In this document: piece after piece, positions 1-11,229 of the stretch
Layout: every line of letters starts with the position of its first letter
How positions within the stretch are numbered: the stretch's first letter is position 1
From: Cephalopachus bancanus
Lineage: Eukaryota; Chordata; Mammalia; Primates; Tarsiidae
DNA length: 64,000 nucleotides
Direction of reading: 5' to 3'
Assembly (NCBI GenBank): GCA_027257055.1
Contig: JAPVLO010000870.1
Coordinates: 1-64,000, forward strand
The notes under the pieces: generated by a model
What the model was told of the DNA's origin: nothing
What the model saw: only the letters and a program-made list of their open reading frames with translations
Databases searched by the model: none
Position numbers and translations under genes: made by a program

Positions 1-620
1 AATTAGGCTACAGATTGGAAGAAAACACTTGCAAATCATGTATTCAACAAGAGGGTTGCATCTAGAGTATATAAAGGACTCTCAAAATGAAAAAAATAGA
101 AAATAAATGATCTAATTTTAATAATGGACAAAATAACTCAAAGAGCACTTTGCCAAGGTAGACATATGATGGCCAATAAGCACATGAAAAATTGTTTTTT
201 CTTTAGCCGTTAGAGAAATGCAAGTTAAAATAAAATTGAGATAACAATACGCACATTTTTAAATGATTAAAATAAAAAAATACTGACATTACTAAATGCT
301 AGCAAGGTTAAAGAACAATTTGAAATCTCATATACTACTGTGAAAATTTTATAATGCAAATCCACTATGGAAAATGATTTGGTAATTTCTTTTAAACATG
401 CACTTAACATATGACTCAGCAATGCCACCCCTGGGAAAAATAAAAATTGTATGTTCACACAAAAACCTACACCTGAATGCTTATGGCAGCTGAATTCTAG
501 AGCATTCCTCTCTCTAGAACTAAGATCTTTAGGCCAGCAGAGCATGAAGCTTTTGTGGGAGCAGGAAGAAAAAATGTTCAAGTGGGTACTAGGAATGATA
601 GTGAGTAACACCACTCTCAT
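1..620 (+). repeat. Old L1 fragment (ORF2 3' region)
   Basis: The AT-rich sequence reads like the degraded 3' part of L1 ORF2 in sense orientation: a block resembling 'delete/keep cells and animals' does not apply here, but motifs such as GGCCAATAAGCACATGAAAA and GACTCAGCAATGCCACCCCT are typical of this part of L1. All frames are broken by stops. Family assignment is by eye. Confidence 0.6.
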
Positions 621-798
621 TTCCAATTTGTGATTCCTGGGCCCGTGAATCCTGGCTATATGAGAAACAGCACCATACATTGGACACTGATTCAGACACT
701 ACATATCTTTCTGGAGAACGCCTGCAAAGTATTGTCTCCTATAGCTGTAACTGTGACTTCAAAAGACCTTTCCACTGTTATTTTGTTGTAAAGACGTT

Positions 799-830
799 TG
801 TGTGTGTGTGTGTATATATATACACACACA
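799..830. repeat. Palindromic TG/TA/CA microsatellite
   Basis: A run of TG dinucleotides passes through a short TA run into CA dinucleotides, so the tract is nearly self-complementary and can form a hairpin. Confidence 0.9.
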
Positions 831-1139
831 CCTATATTAAGCAAATATTTTGTGTTCTTTCCTCTCTTATTTCCTTATCATGTAACATAAGATGTGTTAA
901 CTTTGTATCAGTATTCAAGTATTTTTGATTTAACATGATACTACTTCAGTTATGGAATATCAGCAGAAGAAAAACATTTATGGACTTTACTTCCTCCTCT
1001 GGGGAAAGGATTAGTATGCTTTTGGCTGTAAGCAGGATACTTGTATCGTGTAACGCAGAATTATGACCTTGTTATTGTCTTTATTTGTAGAGTAAGTATG
1101 GTCTAAGGAGTTTCATATGGGAATCAAGTTGACAAAGGG

Positions 1140-1500
1140 TGGACTTGTGATGGTTAATTTATGTGTCAGCTTGTCTGAATTGAGGGGTGTTCAGATAACT
1201 GGTAAAAACATTATTTCTGAGTGTGTCTCTCAGTATGTTTCTGGAAGAGATTAGCCCTTGTATCAGTAGAATAATTCAATCCATTGAGTGCCCAGGTAGA
1301 ACAAAAAAGGTGGAGGAAGGGAGAATTGGTTCTATTTCTGAGATGGGACACCCATTTTCACCTGCCTTCAGACATTGAAACTCCTACTTCTTGGGCCTTC
1401 AGAGTCCACAACTTACACCAGTGACTCCCCTCTTCCCCCATTATATAATATATAACGTATAGATTCTAGTTCTCTGGAGAATCATGCCTAATACAAGCAT
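1140..1500 (+). repeat. Interspersed repeat ending in CTCTGGAGAATC
   Basis: The sequence starts with GATGGTTAATTTATGTGTCAGC and ends near TTCTCTGGAGAATCATGCC. This is a common mammalian interspersed repeat whose family name I do not assign. A reverse-oriented relative lies at 39805-40740 and a short tail copy at 25622-25660. Confidence 0.55.
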
Positions 1501-1519
1501 GTAGGCCAGTATTGACATA

Positions 1520-2020
1520 ATGCTCATGGAGTTTAACCTAAACCTACGCCCTCAAGTGATCTCTACAGATGCAGCCAAAGCTAATGTCCAGCCCTGACCC
1601 CTGTTCAGATAGACAGACCGATTTTCCCACTGCCCACTCGACAACTCCTCCTGGACGGGCTACAGCCTCTCTCCGTCTACACGGTCCACACGGACCTCAT
1701 CCTGCACACTGTTCCTCGCCAAATCACCACCAACTCGTCCCCCGTCGCCATCACCCTTACCCTCAGCTAGGGGAACGGCTTCCTCCTGGTCAGCCACCTC
1801 AGAACTGAGATTAGTATCAATTCACCCCATCGGTGCACAGACCCTGACTTCCTAAAACCCCCACGTATGTCTCCACCTCACCATCCTCCCCTCCCATCCC
1901 CGAGACTGGAGTAGGGATTTTGTCCCTTTCTTTTGTGTTATTTACTTGGTGTTTTACTCATCATATGTTCAATAAATGTTTACTGGATGAAAGAAAGAAT
2001 GAACGAATGAATGAATGAAC
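1520..2020 (+). repeat. L2-like LINE remnant with GAAT-rich tail
   Basis: The stretch ends with TGTTCAATAAATGTTTACTGG followed by a GAATGAATGAAT tail, the usual form of an L2 3' end. The C-rich part before it (1560-1810) resembles degraded L2 coding sequence. The 79-codon frame inside is not a conserved protein. Confidence 0.5.
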
Positions 2021-2770
2021 AGATGGATCAAAATACCAGAGGGTCCCATTTGCTGATTCAAAGCGTGCAGCCTGTCCCTGCCTGGACCTTCGGCTGCATG
2101 ACGAAACCCACAGTGTCCTCACCTGTGCTCACTTGACTTCCGAATCCCATGGAAACTACCACGGAGTGCGTCACTGTGGACCTTCCTCCTCCCCAGGACC
2201 AGACACTGCCTTGGAGGGGAGCATGCTTCCTGCACCCTCCAGTCCCTTCCGCCACTGGGCTGACCTGTGGACTCTCAGGTCTGAGCAGCAGCCTGCCCGG
2301 GGCTCTGTGCACTAGGCATGGCATGTGGTCTCTCTCATAGACTCTGGCCATTGCTCTTCCCTGCTGCCTCCCGATGGGTCTCATTGGCTGAGGAGTCCTG
2401 TCTGCTCGCCTTCTCTGGCTCCTGGTCTGTCTGACAAAATCCTTCTCAAAACATAGGAGAAATGCCCTGTCAACACTTCAGAATTTTAAATCATGCCCAG
2501 AGAAACAGTGTTACTCCAGATATCACTGTATAAATCCAGCTTCATATGGGTGAGGGATTAAGATAATGTTCGCTTAATGCAATTACAGAAAGTGGACATG
2601 CAAATTCAAATAACAGTGAAACAATACTTCTTCACCAAATTGTATTCATTACCTTCACCAAAATTTTGAAGATTAATAAAATATTATTGAGAGTATAGAT
2701 GTTCACATATATTAATTTGTGAGAAAAGATTGGTACGGTATTTTTGGAATCGAATTTTGACAATAATTTA
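2021..2770. other. Unassigned intergenic sequence
   Basis: GC-moderate sequence (2040-2420) passes into AT-rich sequence. Open frames here are short, overlap on both strands and match no family I know. No gene or repeat is supported. Confidence 0.5.
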
Positions 2771-3069
2771 TTTTATTTTATTTTATTTTTTGAGTTGGAG
2801 TCTCACTCTGTCGCCCAGACTGGAGTGCAATGGCCGCTCCCGGCCACCGCAGCCTCGACCTGCTGGGCTCCGGCGATCCTTCCGCCTCAGCCTTCCAAGT
2901 AGCCGGAATTACAGGCATGCGCTACCAAGCCCGGCTGATTTTTTTATTTATTGTAGAGGTGAGGTCTCGCCAAGTTGCCCAGGCAGGTCTCGAACCCACG
3001 GGCTCAGGCAATCCACTCACCTCAGCCTCCCAAAGGCGCAGGATTACAGGCTGAGCCACCGAGCCCGGC
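2771..3069 (-). repeat. AluL-type SINE, first of a tandem pair
   Basis: A full-length Alu lies in reverse orientation, with a T-rich tail at the left and the head (reverse complement of GAGCCACCGAGCCCGGC) at the right. It is preceded by TGACAATAATTTA and followed by the same motif, as expected for a target-site duplication. Confidence 0.9.
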
Positions 3070-3083
3070 TGACAATAATTTTA

Positions 3084-3383
3084 TTTTATTTATTTTATTT
3101 TTTATTTTTATTTATTTTTTATTTTTTGAGTTGGAGTCTCACTCTGTCACCCAGACTGGAGTGCAGTGGCCGCCTCGACCTGCTGGGCTCCGGCGATCCT
3201 TCCGCCTCAGCCTTCCAAGTAGCCAGAATTACAGGCGTGTGCTACCATGCCTGGCTGATTTTTTTATTTATTGTAGGGATGAGGTCTCGCTGCCCAGGTG
3301 GGTCTCGAACCCACGGGCTCAGGCAATCCACTCACCTCAGCCTCCCAAAGGCGCGGGATTATAGGCTGAGCCACCGAGCCCGG
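3084..3383 (-). repeat. AluL-type SINE, second of a tandem pair
   Basis: This reverse-oriented Alu is nearly identical to its left neighbour but lacks a short CCAAGTTGC segment in the left half. The motif TGACAATAATTTTA occurs before, between and after the two elements, so the pair may have arisen by tandem duplication. Confidence 0.9.
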
Positions 3384-3901
3384 TGACAATAATTTTAAAA
3401 GGGTAAACTATTCACACCCTCTCCACTTTAACCCAATGCCCATGTTAGTATCTTTCTTATAAGAAATCATGCATATTTGCCCAACAATTTATGTTCAGAG
3501 ATGTTGACTAATCATAGCAACAAATGAGAAAAAAATACTTATATTTCTTTATTCCCCATCAAAAGAATAAAGGCTTAATTAACCATGCGACATACCTAAT
3601 TTAGAATTCTAAGGAGTAGTTATAAGAGTCAGGTAGATTGTGTGTGAGATGTGGGAAGGTCTCGCGTTCATGTTAAGTGGCAAAGGCATGTAATAGATCA
3701 ATATGTACACCATTACCTGTGGATGTTAAAAAACCACATATTTTTATAGTGCATCTATGTGTAAAAAAATCATAGAATAAGCACTAAAATGATGTGCACC
3801 AAATCGCTCATCGTGGTGACCTCTGAGGAGGGGGCTGAGTTGTGGAGGAAGTTTGTAAAGAGAGTAAGTGTGATTTATTTGTATTTTAAGAATCTTTTGC
3901 A

Positions 3902-4189
3902 GCCGGGCTCGGTGGCTCAGCCTGTAATCCCACGCCTTCCGAGGCTGAGGTGAGTGGATTGCCTGAGCCCGCGGGTTTGAGACCCGCCTGGGCAACTTGG
4001 CGAGACCTCATCTCTACAATAAATCAAAAAACTAGCCGGGCGTGGTAGCGCGCGCCTGTAGTTCCAGCTACTCGGAAGGCTGAGGCAGAAGGATCGCCGG
4101 AGCCCAGGGAGTCGAGGTTGCGGTGGCCGGGAGCGGCCGCTGCACTCCAGTCTGGACGACTGAGTGAGACTCCAACTCAAAAATAAAAA
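3902..4189 (+). repeat. AluL-type SINE
   Basis: The element starts with the lemur-type head GGCTCGGTGGCTCAGCCTG and ends in an A-rich tail. The direct repeat AATCTTTTGCA flanks it (about 3891-3901 and 4190-4200). Confidence 0.92.
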
Positions 4190-4200
4190 AATCTTTTGCA

Positions 4201-5254
4201 ACAAGATTATGGGCACCATTACCTTTGCAATTATAAGTCTAACAACAAAAATAACAGCTGTGTATTATTGAAAGTAACTGCAAGTCAATACAACAAAGTC
4301 CTGAAATTTGAATGGCTTAACACAACAAGTTTTTACTTGTATGTAAATTTGGATACAGTTTGGCAGAGGCTCTCTGCTGTCAGGTAACCAGGGATCCAGG
4401 ATGCTTTCATCTTGTGGCTCCACCATTCTGAGCAGAGGCGGCCATATTTGCCTTTGAATGGAGGGAGAAAGTGTGAAAACAGCACACTACCTCTCAAGTG
4501 CTGGATGTGACGAACAACACTCCTGCTCATTTTTCCATGAAAAAGGGAGTCACATGACCCTTGCTAACTACAAGCGAACTGGCAGCATAGAGCCCTCATG
4601 TGTCCAGGAAAGAGAGGAAGACAAGATAAGTAACAACACTTGAAATTTTTCCCATGCACTGTTACATAGTAAGTGCTCAAGAAAAAGCAACTATTATAAT
4701 TTGCTATGACAACAACCCCTCTTCACTGCCAGGAGAGGTTTCTGAGAAGGCCAGATTTGCCTTAAGTTCTCCAACTTTTAAAAGTGTTTACTGTGTGACA
4801 GGTGCTTTAAAATACAGGATCAAATGAAGTTTTCCAAAAACCCTGTAAATCTCAGCAGGGGGAAGCTGCCTTCTTCACTCAATAACTCTTTTCTGCACTG
4901 TCCTTCTCAAAACTTCTAAAACTTTAGTAGGCTTTGAATTTCTCCTTCATTTGGATCCATGGGCAAAATCTCAACCTGTGAGTCTCTGCTACCCTTCACA
5001 TGCCTGAACATCTGTGCAGGTGCCATCAGACAAAATGAAAGCCATGACTTTTCTGCGGGGCAGATGTACCGAGCAGAAGCAGTGAAAAGATTTTTTTTTT
5101 TTTCATTTTTAATCAGAGCTAGCATGTCCACCAAGGGACCATTTTTCAACTCCTGGGAGGATTTCAGGGTTTTAGGAATTCAGCTTCAGTAAATATTTGC
5201 TCTACGGTGATTTCGATAGTCTTTTGTCATTTACCACTTATGAAGGAGATATTA
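4201..5254. other. Unassigned intergenic sequence
   Basis: I see no gene, RNA or clear repeat here. Open frames of 60-77 codons occur on both strands with no recognisable domain. Confidence 0.45.
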
Positions 5255-5660
5255 TGAACTGAACTGCGTATCCCCAGATGCATATGTTGAAGCCCCAAGA
5301 TCCAATGCAATGTATTTACAGATGTAGTCTTTTGGAGATAATCAGGGTTAGATGAAGTCGGGAGAGTGGGGCCCTAGTGACGAGATCAGTGCTCCTATAA
5401 GAAGAGACATCAGAGAGCTTGCTTGTGTTCTTTGTTTCTGCTATGTAAGGACAGACAGAGAAGGTGGCTGTCTACAAGCCTGGAAGAGAGCCCTCACTAG
5501 GCATCAAATCTGTCAGTACCTTGATCTCAAACTTCCCAGCCTCCAGAATTGTGAGAAATGTCTGTCTGTTGTTCAAGTGACCCAATCCATGCTCTTTTGT
5601 TACGGCAATTTGAGCTATTATAAAAGGTTTTTTGACCACCCAGGAAAGTTTTTTCATTTA
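5255..5660 (+). repeat. MaLR-type (MLT1/MST-like) LTR, sense
   Basis: Recognisable LTR landmarks occur in order: a GTATCCCCAGATGCATATGTTGAA head, CCTATAAGAAGAGACA in the middle, then AAACTTCCCAGCCTCCAGAA and a TTTTGTTACGGCAATTTGAG end. This is the usual order of a MaLR LTR. It has no coding capacity. Confidence 0.75.
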
Positions 5661-6227
5661 CGTATGTGTTCAGTGGTCAGTTTCAAATGAGATACCCCAT
5701 TAAAAGCCTGCTGTAAATATTAGGGTGATTTAAAAACCCTCTGTAACATTAGGGTTATATCTCAGGGACTGGTACATTATGAGCCAAATCAGACTCTGTC
5801 CATCAGCTCATTTTGAAAACATTCTGAAAATGTGTTAAAGACATCCGACAGGATGATCAGGTGTCTAAATGTCACTATTCAAAGTCAAAGAGATTTTTGG
5901 CTATCAAAGAGGCTCCAGGGTGAAGGATGGGAACAATCGAAGGACTTTCAGGAAGTAGAAATGCTCTGTGTGAGGGGGAGGGCAGGTGACTCTAGGCTGT
6001 TCTACCAGGAACCGGAGCAGGGCACAGCCTTTAAAGGACACAGCCACGAAGAGCTGGATAACAGACCAGATTCCAGAACTGGACAGGTAGGCATATGAGG
6101 CAAGACCAGGGGAGGGGTGCTGTAAACGGGGAAGGTGCTGGGACTACACAGAAATGCTGGCACCTCGGCAGAGTTGACTCCCAGACAATCCCTAAGTTGT
6201 GTTTGGTTTGCATTGTCACCTTCCTTC

Positions 6228-6590
6228 TTGTCTTAGTCATTTCAGGCTGCTGTAACAAAATACTACAGATTGGGTGGCTTAAACAACAGACATTTGTTTG
6301 CTTACAGCTCTGGATGCTGGGAAATCTGAGATCAGGGTGCCAGTATGATGGGTGTCTGGTGAGCGCTCTCTTTCTGACTGGTAGATGACCACCTTCTCCG
6401 TGTGCTCTCACATGGCAGAAAAAGAGGGAGAGGGAAAGGGACGGGGGGGAGGAGAGCTGGCTGTCTGCTGTTTCTTCTTATAAACGCACAAATCCTCATA
6501 GCCTCATCTAAACTTAATGACCTCCCAAAGCCCCTCATCTCCATGTGGGGGGACGTATTTCAGTCCATAGCACTTCTTTATGCCTGCTTT
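6228..6590 (-). repeat. MaLR-type LTR, antisense
   Basis: GTCATTTCAGGCTGCTGTAA, AGATTGGGTGGCTTAAACAA and TACAGCTCTGGATGCTGG are the reverse of the 3' end of MLT1/MST LTRs. The copy is diverged. Confidence 0.75.
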
Positions 6591-6727
6591 TAGCACCTTG
6601 ACCACAGCGCATCCTTCTTTTGGTTGCCTGAGAGACATTATGAAGTTGTGAGAAATTAATTAAGACCAAGGTCTGCTTCAGGTTGGGAAGAACGGGAATG
6701 TGTGGTCTCAGATCACTTCAGACCATG

Positions 6728-7060
6728 TGTATTAGTTTGCTTAGGTTGCCATAACAAAGTAGCACCGACTGAGGGGGTGAAGCAATAAATGGATGCTGGA
6801 AGTCTGAGACCAAGGTATGATAAGGTTGGTTTCTCCAAGGCCTCTCTCCTTGGCTTGTAGACGGACACCCTCTCCCTGTCTTCACGTGGTCTTACCTCTA
6901 TATGTGTATGTGTCCCTTATAAAGACAAAAGTCAGACTGGATTAGAGCCCACCCTAATAACCTCATTTTAAATTAATCACCTCTGTGAAGATCCTATCTT
7001 CAAATACAAACTCTGAAGTACACTGGAGGCTATGACTTCAACATATGAATTTTAGGGCAG
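6728..7060 (-). repeat. MaLR-type LTR, antisense
   Basis: A second reverse copy opens with GTATTAGTTTGCTTAGGTTG and continues through CTCTCTCCTTGGCTTGTAGA and CACCTCTGTGAAGATCCTAT. A 22-bp block just beyond it is repeated at 5684-5705. Confidence 0.75.
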
Positions 7061-7317
7061 ACACAAATGAGATACCCCATTAAAATACGACTGCAAATAT
7101 TAGGCGAAAACAGCAGGGATCTAGTCCCAACCCTGTTGCTTACTAGCCATATGTTTGTGGGAAAATTACAAAGTCCTGTGAGCCTTCATCTGTGAAGTTC
7201 TGTGGATTCTTCATTTGCGAAGGGAGCTTGATAAGGTCTGTCTTGTAGATCTGTTGGAGGGTGTGCCAGGTAAGTAAAGCACCTGGTTCAGGGGCTGGAA
7301 TATAGTGGATCTTTTTT

Positions 7318-7478
7318 TTATATAATCAATATTTTTATTATGATGCTGTGGGGTACAGTTAAGGGTTAGGTATACAAATACGTGTCATTCAGGCACCCCT
7401 ATTGATAAGAGGTGCTTCCCCATTCCCAGACAGATATTTGCTACCATTAATCCCATCTCCCTCCCTCTATAGTGGATC
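7318..7478 (-). repeat. L1 3' end (strepsirrhine-type tail)
   Basis: GTGGGGTACAGTTAAGGGTT followed by AGGTATACAAATACGTGTC is the reverse complement of the L1 tail repeated across this window. It matches the other tails at 19385, 23790, 36950 and 62540. Confidence 0.8.
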
Positions 7479-8202
7479 TTTAATGATCTGGCAGTTATTT
7501 GTGTTACTATTTGGATCTCAGATCCTAGCATGCTTTCCTCTGAGAATTGTGTTATTACCTAGAAGACCTCAGAATATGCAGTGCAATAGTACAGTAAAAC
7601 TTAGTATATTTTCCCTCTTTGAGGATATCTTTTCAAATCTGGGTGTGTGGGAGTCTTCCCCAGCTCAGTGCAGCTCAAAGCCCCAGAAATCTGAGTCAAG
7701 GCCCAAACCCTTCCCTCCCTCCCAGCTGCTTTCCCATCCAAACCAAGATTTTCACTCATTTTCCTGCCACTAGAAGTCTAGCCCTTGCTTAGAGTTGGCC
7801 TACTTATACTAGAGGTAACCTAATCAAAACGTTCTGGAGTCTTCTATGGCTCTCCCAGGTCAGGAAAAAGTGTCAGTCTACAGCAGACATATACATGCAG
7901 CCTCATAAAATCCTTTAAAATCATGTGTCTTTTAGCATTGATTTTCCTTGTGACCCATCCATAGTTCCATTTTTGAAGTTCACAGTTACTAGTATTCATG
8001 ACATCACTTTCTGGCAGCACACACATTTGTGAGCAGTTATTTTCAGTTATGAACCACATGAAGCGCAAAATTTGAACAAACATTTCTGACGAGCACCTTG
8101 AGAACTCACTAAGAATTGCAACCACTTCCATTGAACCCGACATTGAATTGTTTTACAAAAATAAGGTCAAATTTCCCATTAGCTTTCTATTGTTCTCGTT
8201 TT
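7479..8202. other. Unassigned intergenic sequence
   Basis: Frames of 99 codons (minus) and 123 codons (plus) are open by chance and resemble no family I know. No clear repeat is recognised. Confidence 0.45.
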
Positions 8203-8493
8203 TCTTTTCTTTTTTCTTTTTTTTTTTTTTTTTTTTTTTTTGAGTTGGAGTCTCACTCTGTCGCCTAGACTGGAGTGCAGTGGCCGCTCCCGGCGATCCT
8301 TCCGCCTCAGCCTTACAAGTAGCTGGAACTACGGGCGTGTGCTACCACGCCTGGCTAATTTTTTTTTTGATTTTTATTGTAGAGGTGAGGTCTTGCCAAG
8401 TTGCCCAGGCGAGTCTCGAACCCGCGGGCTCAGGCAATTCACTCACCTCGGCCTCCCAAGGCGCGGGATTACAGGCTGAGCCACCGAGGCCGG
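8203..8493 (-). repeat. AluL-type SINE
   Basis: A reverse-oriented Alu with a long T-rich tail on the left and the lemur-type head on the right. It is flanked by TGTTCTCGTTTTTC on the left and TGTTCTCATTTTTC on the right, a target-site duplication with one mismatch. Confidence 0.9.
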
Positions 8494-9204
8494 CCTGTTC
8501 TCATTTTTCTAATATTTATAATAGAAAATATTTTTTTAAAACTCTAATTATATGCATGCACTAACTATATTATAGAATTTATGTGCAGCCCAAGACAGCT
8601 CCTCTTTACTAGATATGTCCCAGGAAGCCAAACTTTGAACACCCCTAGTCTAGAGGCTTCTGGGCCTCACTTCACAGGAAGTTCACCCTCATTTCAGGAA
8701 ACTCTTGCAGATGACAGGTACCACCTACCTAGTTCTTGTGCTGTGTTCACCCACCATAGGACACGAGAGCAGGACACCTTCCACACCTGCCATGGCGGGA
8801 ATTCCTCTCTGCTTCACCCACCATCCAAAGGGAACGACGCAAAGGTATTTTCCATCCCAGGTTTTTCTCTCAGCCCTAAGACTCACCGCTTAAGGGTCTG
8901 GCCCCCTGCCACCACCGGACCTCATTGCAATCAGTTCTGCAGAAGGAACTGCATTCCTAAAGCCCCACATGACCCTGGCTCAGGGCATTTACACTCGGGT
9001 CTCTGTCTCCTGGAGCCCCACACCCCCACCCCTGTCTTACTTTCCCTCTAGGTCTTATAGGACGTCTCACCTCCTTCATGGCGTGACTGCAGCTCCTAGA
9101 CTCTAACACCCTGTGGGTAGGAATGGGTCTGCCTTCTCCCAGTACCTCCACGAACCCAAGGCCTTCCAAAGAGCAGACGCGCAATGAATGTTGGGGAAGA
9201 AATG
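8494..9204. other. MAGE-A downstream flank
   Basis: This is the sequence 3' of the MAGE-A gene. No coding signal or clear repeat is seen; a 156-codon plus-strand frame at 8581 has no recognisable domain. Confidence 0.4.
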
Positions 9205-9222
9205 AGCCAGTGAGCACAGAGC

Positions 9223-9232
9223 TTTATTTATT
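9223..9232 (-). terminator. MAGE-A polyadenylation signal (overlapping AATAAA pair)
   Basis: On the minus strand AATAAATAAA lies about 545 bases downstream of the MAGE-A stop codon, preceded by GAAATTAAATCTAAATAAAT. The same arrangement ends human MAGE-A transcripts as I remember them. Cleavage is expected near 9205. Confidence 0.8.
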
Positions 9233-9776
9233 TAGATTTAATTTCTCCTACATTTTCCAATTAGCCAAGCAAATTCAGGTATACATACATATTTTAATTT
9301 TATAGACTGGATGAAAATTGACAAGAAGCCTAAAATTGACTATCTTTTCACTTGTCTATTTCATGACCTCATCAATTTTACTTCTAAGTTACTTCATTTC
9401 CTAAGAAACTACCTACTCCAGTGCTATAATACCCTGTTCCAAATTACAACGCAAGGTAGGTTTTCTAACATGTTTTACAAAATAGCAAACTCTTACTCTT
9501 GAAACGGACAAGCAAAAATAACATACTATCAAAATCATTCTCAAATTTAGATGCAGAAACAAATTAAATCCTATATTCAAAGGAACAATATTTAAAATGT
9601 ACAAAAGGAAACAAAAATACATCTCCAGTCACCCAAGAGAGCAGGAAGCCAAAGATGGCGAACACTGTGCTCCTTCAACCCACTGTGGCCTTCCGACTAC
9701 TTAGAATGCTGACTGCTCCTTTCAAACACAGGGTGGAGAATAGTACTCATGTCACACGGGGCAGGAGAAGCTGCAA

Positions 9777-10718
9777 CTACAGCTCAGGCTCCCTCTTCCT
9801 CCCCTCTTTAAGAGCCTCATCATACAGGGATGGGAAGGAAGAGGGATCTCTTCCACTGACCTTGGCTACATACTCTAGGACTTTCATCTTGCTGGTTTCA
9901 GCATAAGCCCTGGGACCCCACAGGAACTCATAGCACACAGGATCGCTGCCAGGCACCTGCCGGCGCTCCAGGTACTCTTCCTGCACCCAATCTTGGGTGA
10001 GGAGCTTCCCAGGTTCCCCAAAGATGCAGTGCTTTCTCCCTGCAAACACCCCCATCACACTCAGTGCTTCCCAGATGACCTGCTCAGGGGCACGGTTGCC
10101 CTCCATGAAGATCACACTCAGGACAATTATCAGAAGGCCACTCTTGGGCATGCTCTGGTCATCCCCCTGCATGCCATCATAGGAAAGGCCCAGGGCGCTG
10201 ACAAGGACATAGGAGCAGCTGGTGGGATCCACTTTCCTCACATCAATGCCAAAGACCACCTGCATGCACTCAGAGGCTACACTAAAGATCACAGGAAAGT
10301 GCTCCTCGTAATTTTTGATAACACTAATCAGCATTTCAGCCTCTGTGAACGGCTCCTGAATTCGATACTTGTGGAGCAGAAAATGAACCAGATCAGCCAT
10401 CTTCTTATATAGTACATCTCGGAGCAAGAACTCAGAGCAGACCGAGTCGGGTAAGGTGACCAGCCCCTCCTCCCCCTTTTGGCTACTGGAGCCCTCATCA
10501 GACTGGCCCCATAGAGTGGAGGTGATGGTACTGAGGAAAAAGGCTTCCTGAGGTCTCGGTGACCCAGCAGCAGGTACCCCATCCAGGATGTCCAGGATCT
10601 GAATAGAGGAGAAGGATTCCTCCTCCTCAGAGGCAGGAGCCTGTGCACCCACCAGGCCTGATGCCTCTCCTTGGGCCTGACGAGCTTCCTCAAGCTGACT
10701 GCTCTGATGGTGAAACAT
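9777..10718 (-). CDS. MAGEA: MAGE-A family protein (melanoma antigen, MAGE homology domain)
   Basis: This intact frame of 313 codons has the usual length of type I MAGE-A proteins (about 310-320). The N-terminal segment [10 protein letters not shown] (21-30) is the family signature. An acidic, serine-rich variable region follows (31-90). The MAGE homology domain spans about 109-280, with [12 protein letters not shown] (108-119), [12 protein letters not shown] (127-137), FPVIF (141-145), LGLSYDG (177-183), GLLIIVL (194-200), [14 protein letters not shown] (238-251) and QVPGSDP and YEFLWGPRA (254-271). The domain is a tandem winged helix that binds RING E3 ubiquitin ligases; that role is family knowledge. 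The start is fixed by the leader before it, CTGCCCTGTCCGGAGTCATC, which matches human MAGE-A genes. The sequence looks somewhat closer to A4/A8/A10 than to A3, but the position is beside CETN2, so one-to-one orthology is not assigned. Expected expression is in testis and placenta, under DNA methylation control. Confidence 0.93.
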   Translation of the reverse strand: MFHHQSSQLEEARQAQGEASGLVGAQAPASEEEESFSSIQILDILDGVPAAGSPRPQEAFFLSTITSTLWGQSDEGSSSQKGEEGLVTLPDSVCSEFLLRDVLYKKMADLVHFLLHKYRIQEPFTEAEMLISVIKNYEEHFPVIFSVASECMQVVFGIDVRKVDPTSCSYVLVSALGLSYDGMQGDDQSMPKSGLLIIVLSVIFMEGNRAPEQVIWEALSVMGVFAGRKHCIFGEPGKLLTQDWVQEEYLERRQVPGSDPVCYEFLWGPRAYAETSKMKVLEYVAKVSGRDPSSFPSLYDEALKEGRKREPEL

Positions 10719-10858
10719 GATGACTCCGGACAGGGCAGCAGGCAGGAGTGTGGGCAGGGGCTGGGCGATGGGGACCCACAGGCCTGGGGAGAGAGGGAGA
10801 GAGGGAGCGGCCCCAGCTGAGAACCGCGCCCCAGAGGCCCAAACAAAGGCCTATTTAC

Positions 10859-10929
10859 AGGTCTTCTCCTTAGGTGCAGCTCTGGGGCTCCCGGGGCTCC
10901 TGTCCTCCCGGTCGGCCTGTTCCGAGACC
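10859..10929 (-). other. MAGEA: MAGE-A 5' UTR exon 2
   Basis: On the minus strand a 71-base exon lies between the acceptor CACTTCCTCCTTCAG and the donor AAGACCT|GTAAATAG. Its body (AACAGGCCGACCGGGAGGAC, then AAGGAGAAGACCT) parallels the second untranslated exon of human MAGE-A genes. It sits 75 bases upstream of the terminal exon. No ATG in it can extend the reading frame. Confidence 0.75.
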
Positions 10930-11086
10930 CTGAAGGAGGAAGTGAGACAGCTCCTCAAGGTGCAGCCAGCCACCAGAACCGAGGCTCTGGGGCTGACCGT
11001 AGGGCGGGTGGGGCTGAGCACCGTGGGATCCCCTCTGTCTTGGGGCGGTTGGGGCCCTTGGGACACATTCAGGGCGAGCCCCTCAC

Positions 11087-11172
11087 CTTGACTTCTGGCG
11101 CTGGCTGGGCCTCCTCTGCTCTGTGATCTGAGGACACTGCACCTCCCGGGTCTTGTTGCTCCTGAATGAGAA
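11087..11172 (-). other. MAGEA: MAGE-A leader exon 1 candidate
   Basis: Minus-strand sequence CCTCAGATCACAGAGCAGAG is followed by a strong donor, GAAGTCAAG|GTGAGG, at 11087/11086. The sequence resembles the part of human MAGE-A genes upstream of exon 2. The transcription start is not visible, so the upstream limit is approximate. Other donors in the array next to it could supply alternative first exons. Confidence 0.5.
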
Positions 11173-11229
11173 ATTAAGGGTCTCTCGGGCTGCACACTGA
11201 AAGCACAGCCCAGAGTCCCCGAGCATTGT

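Larger units (their letters stand above)
9205..10783 (-). other. MAGEA: MAGE-A terminal exon (5' UTR end, whole CDS, 3' UTR)
   Basis: The exon begins at 10783 directly after the acceptor CTCTCTCCCCAG and runs through the start codon, the whole reading frame and a 3' UTR of about 570 bases to the AATAAA pair. MAGE-A genes characteristically carry their entire coding region in one last exon, and this locus keeps that design. The 3' end is estimated from the poly(A) signal. Confidence 0.8.

Noticed and set aside
2730..3386. Long 218-codon plus-strand frame
   Set aside because: It is translated Alu sequence (SLTLSPRLEC... type peptides) through two antisense Alus; not a gene.
9993..10412. 139-codon plus-strand frame opposite MAGE-A
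   Set aside because: It is a shadow of the conserved MAGE-A frame on the other strand.
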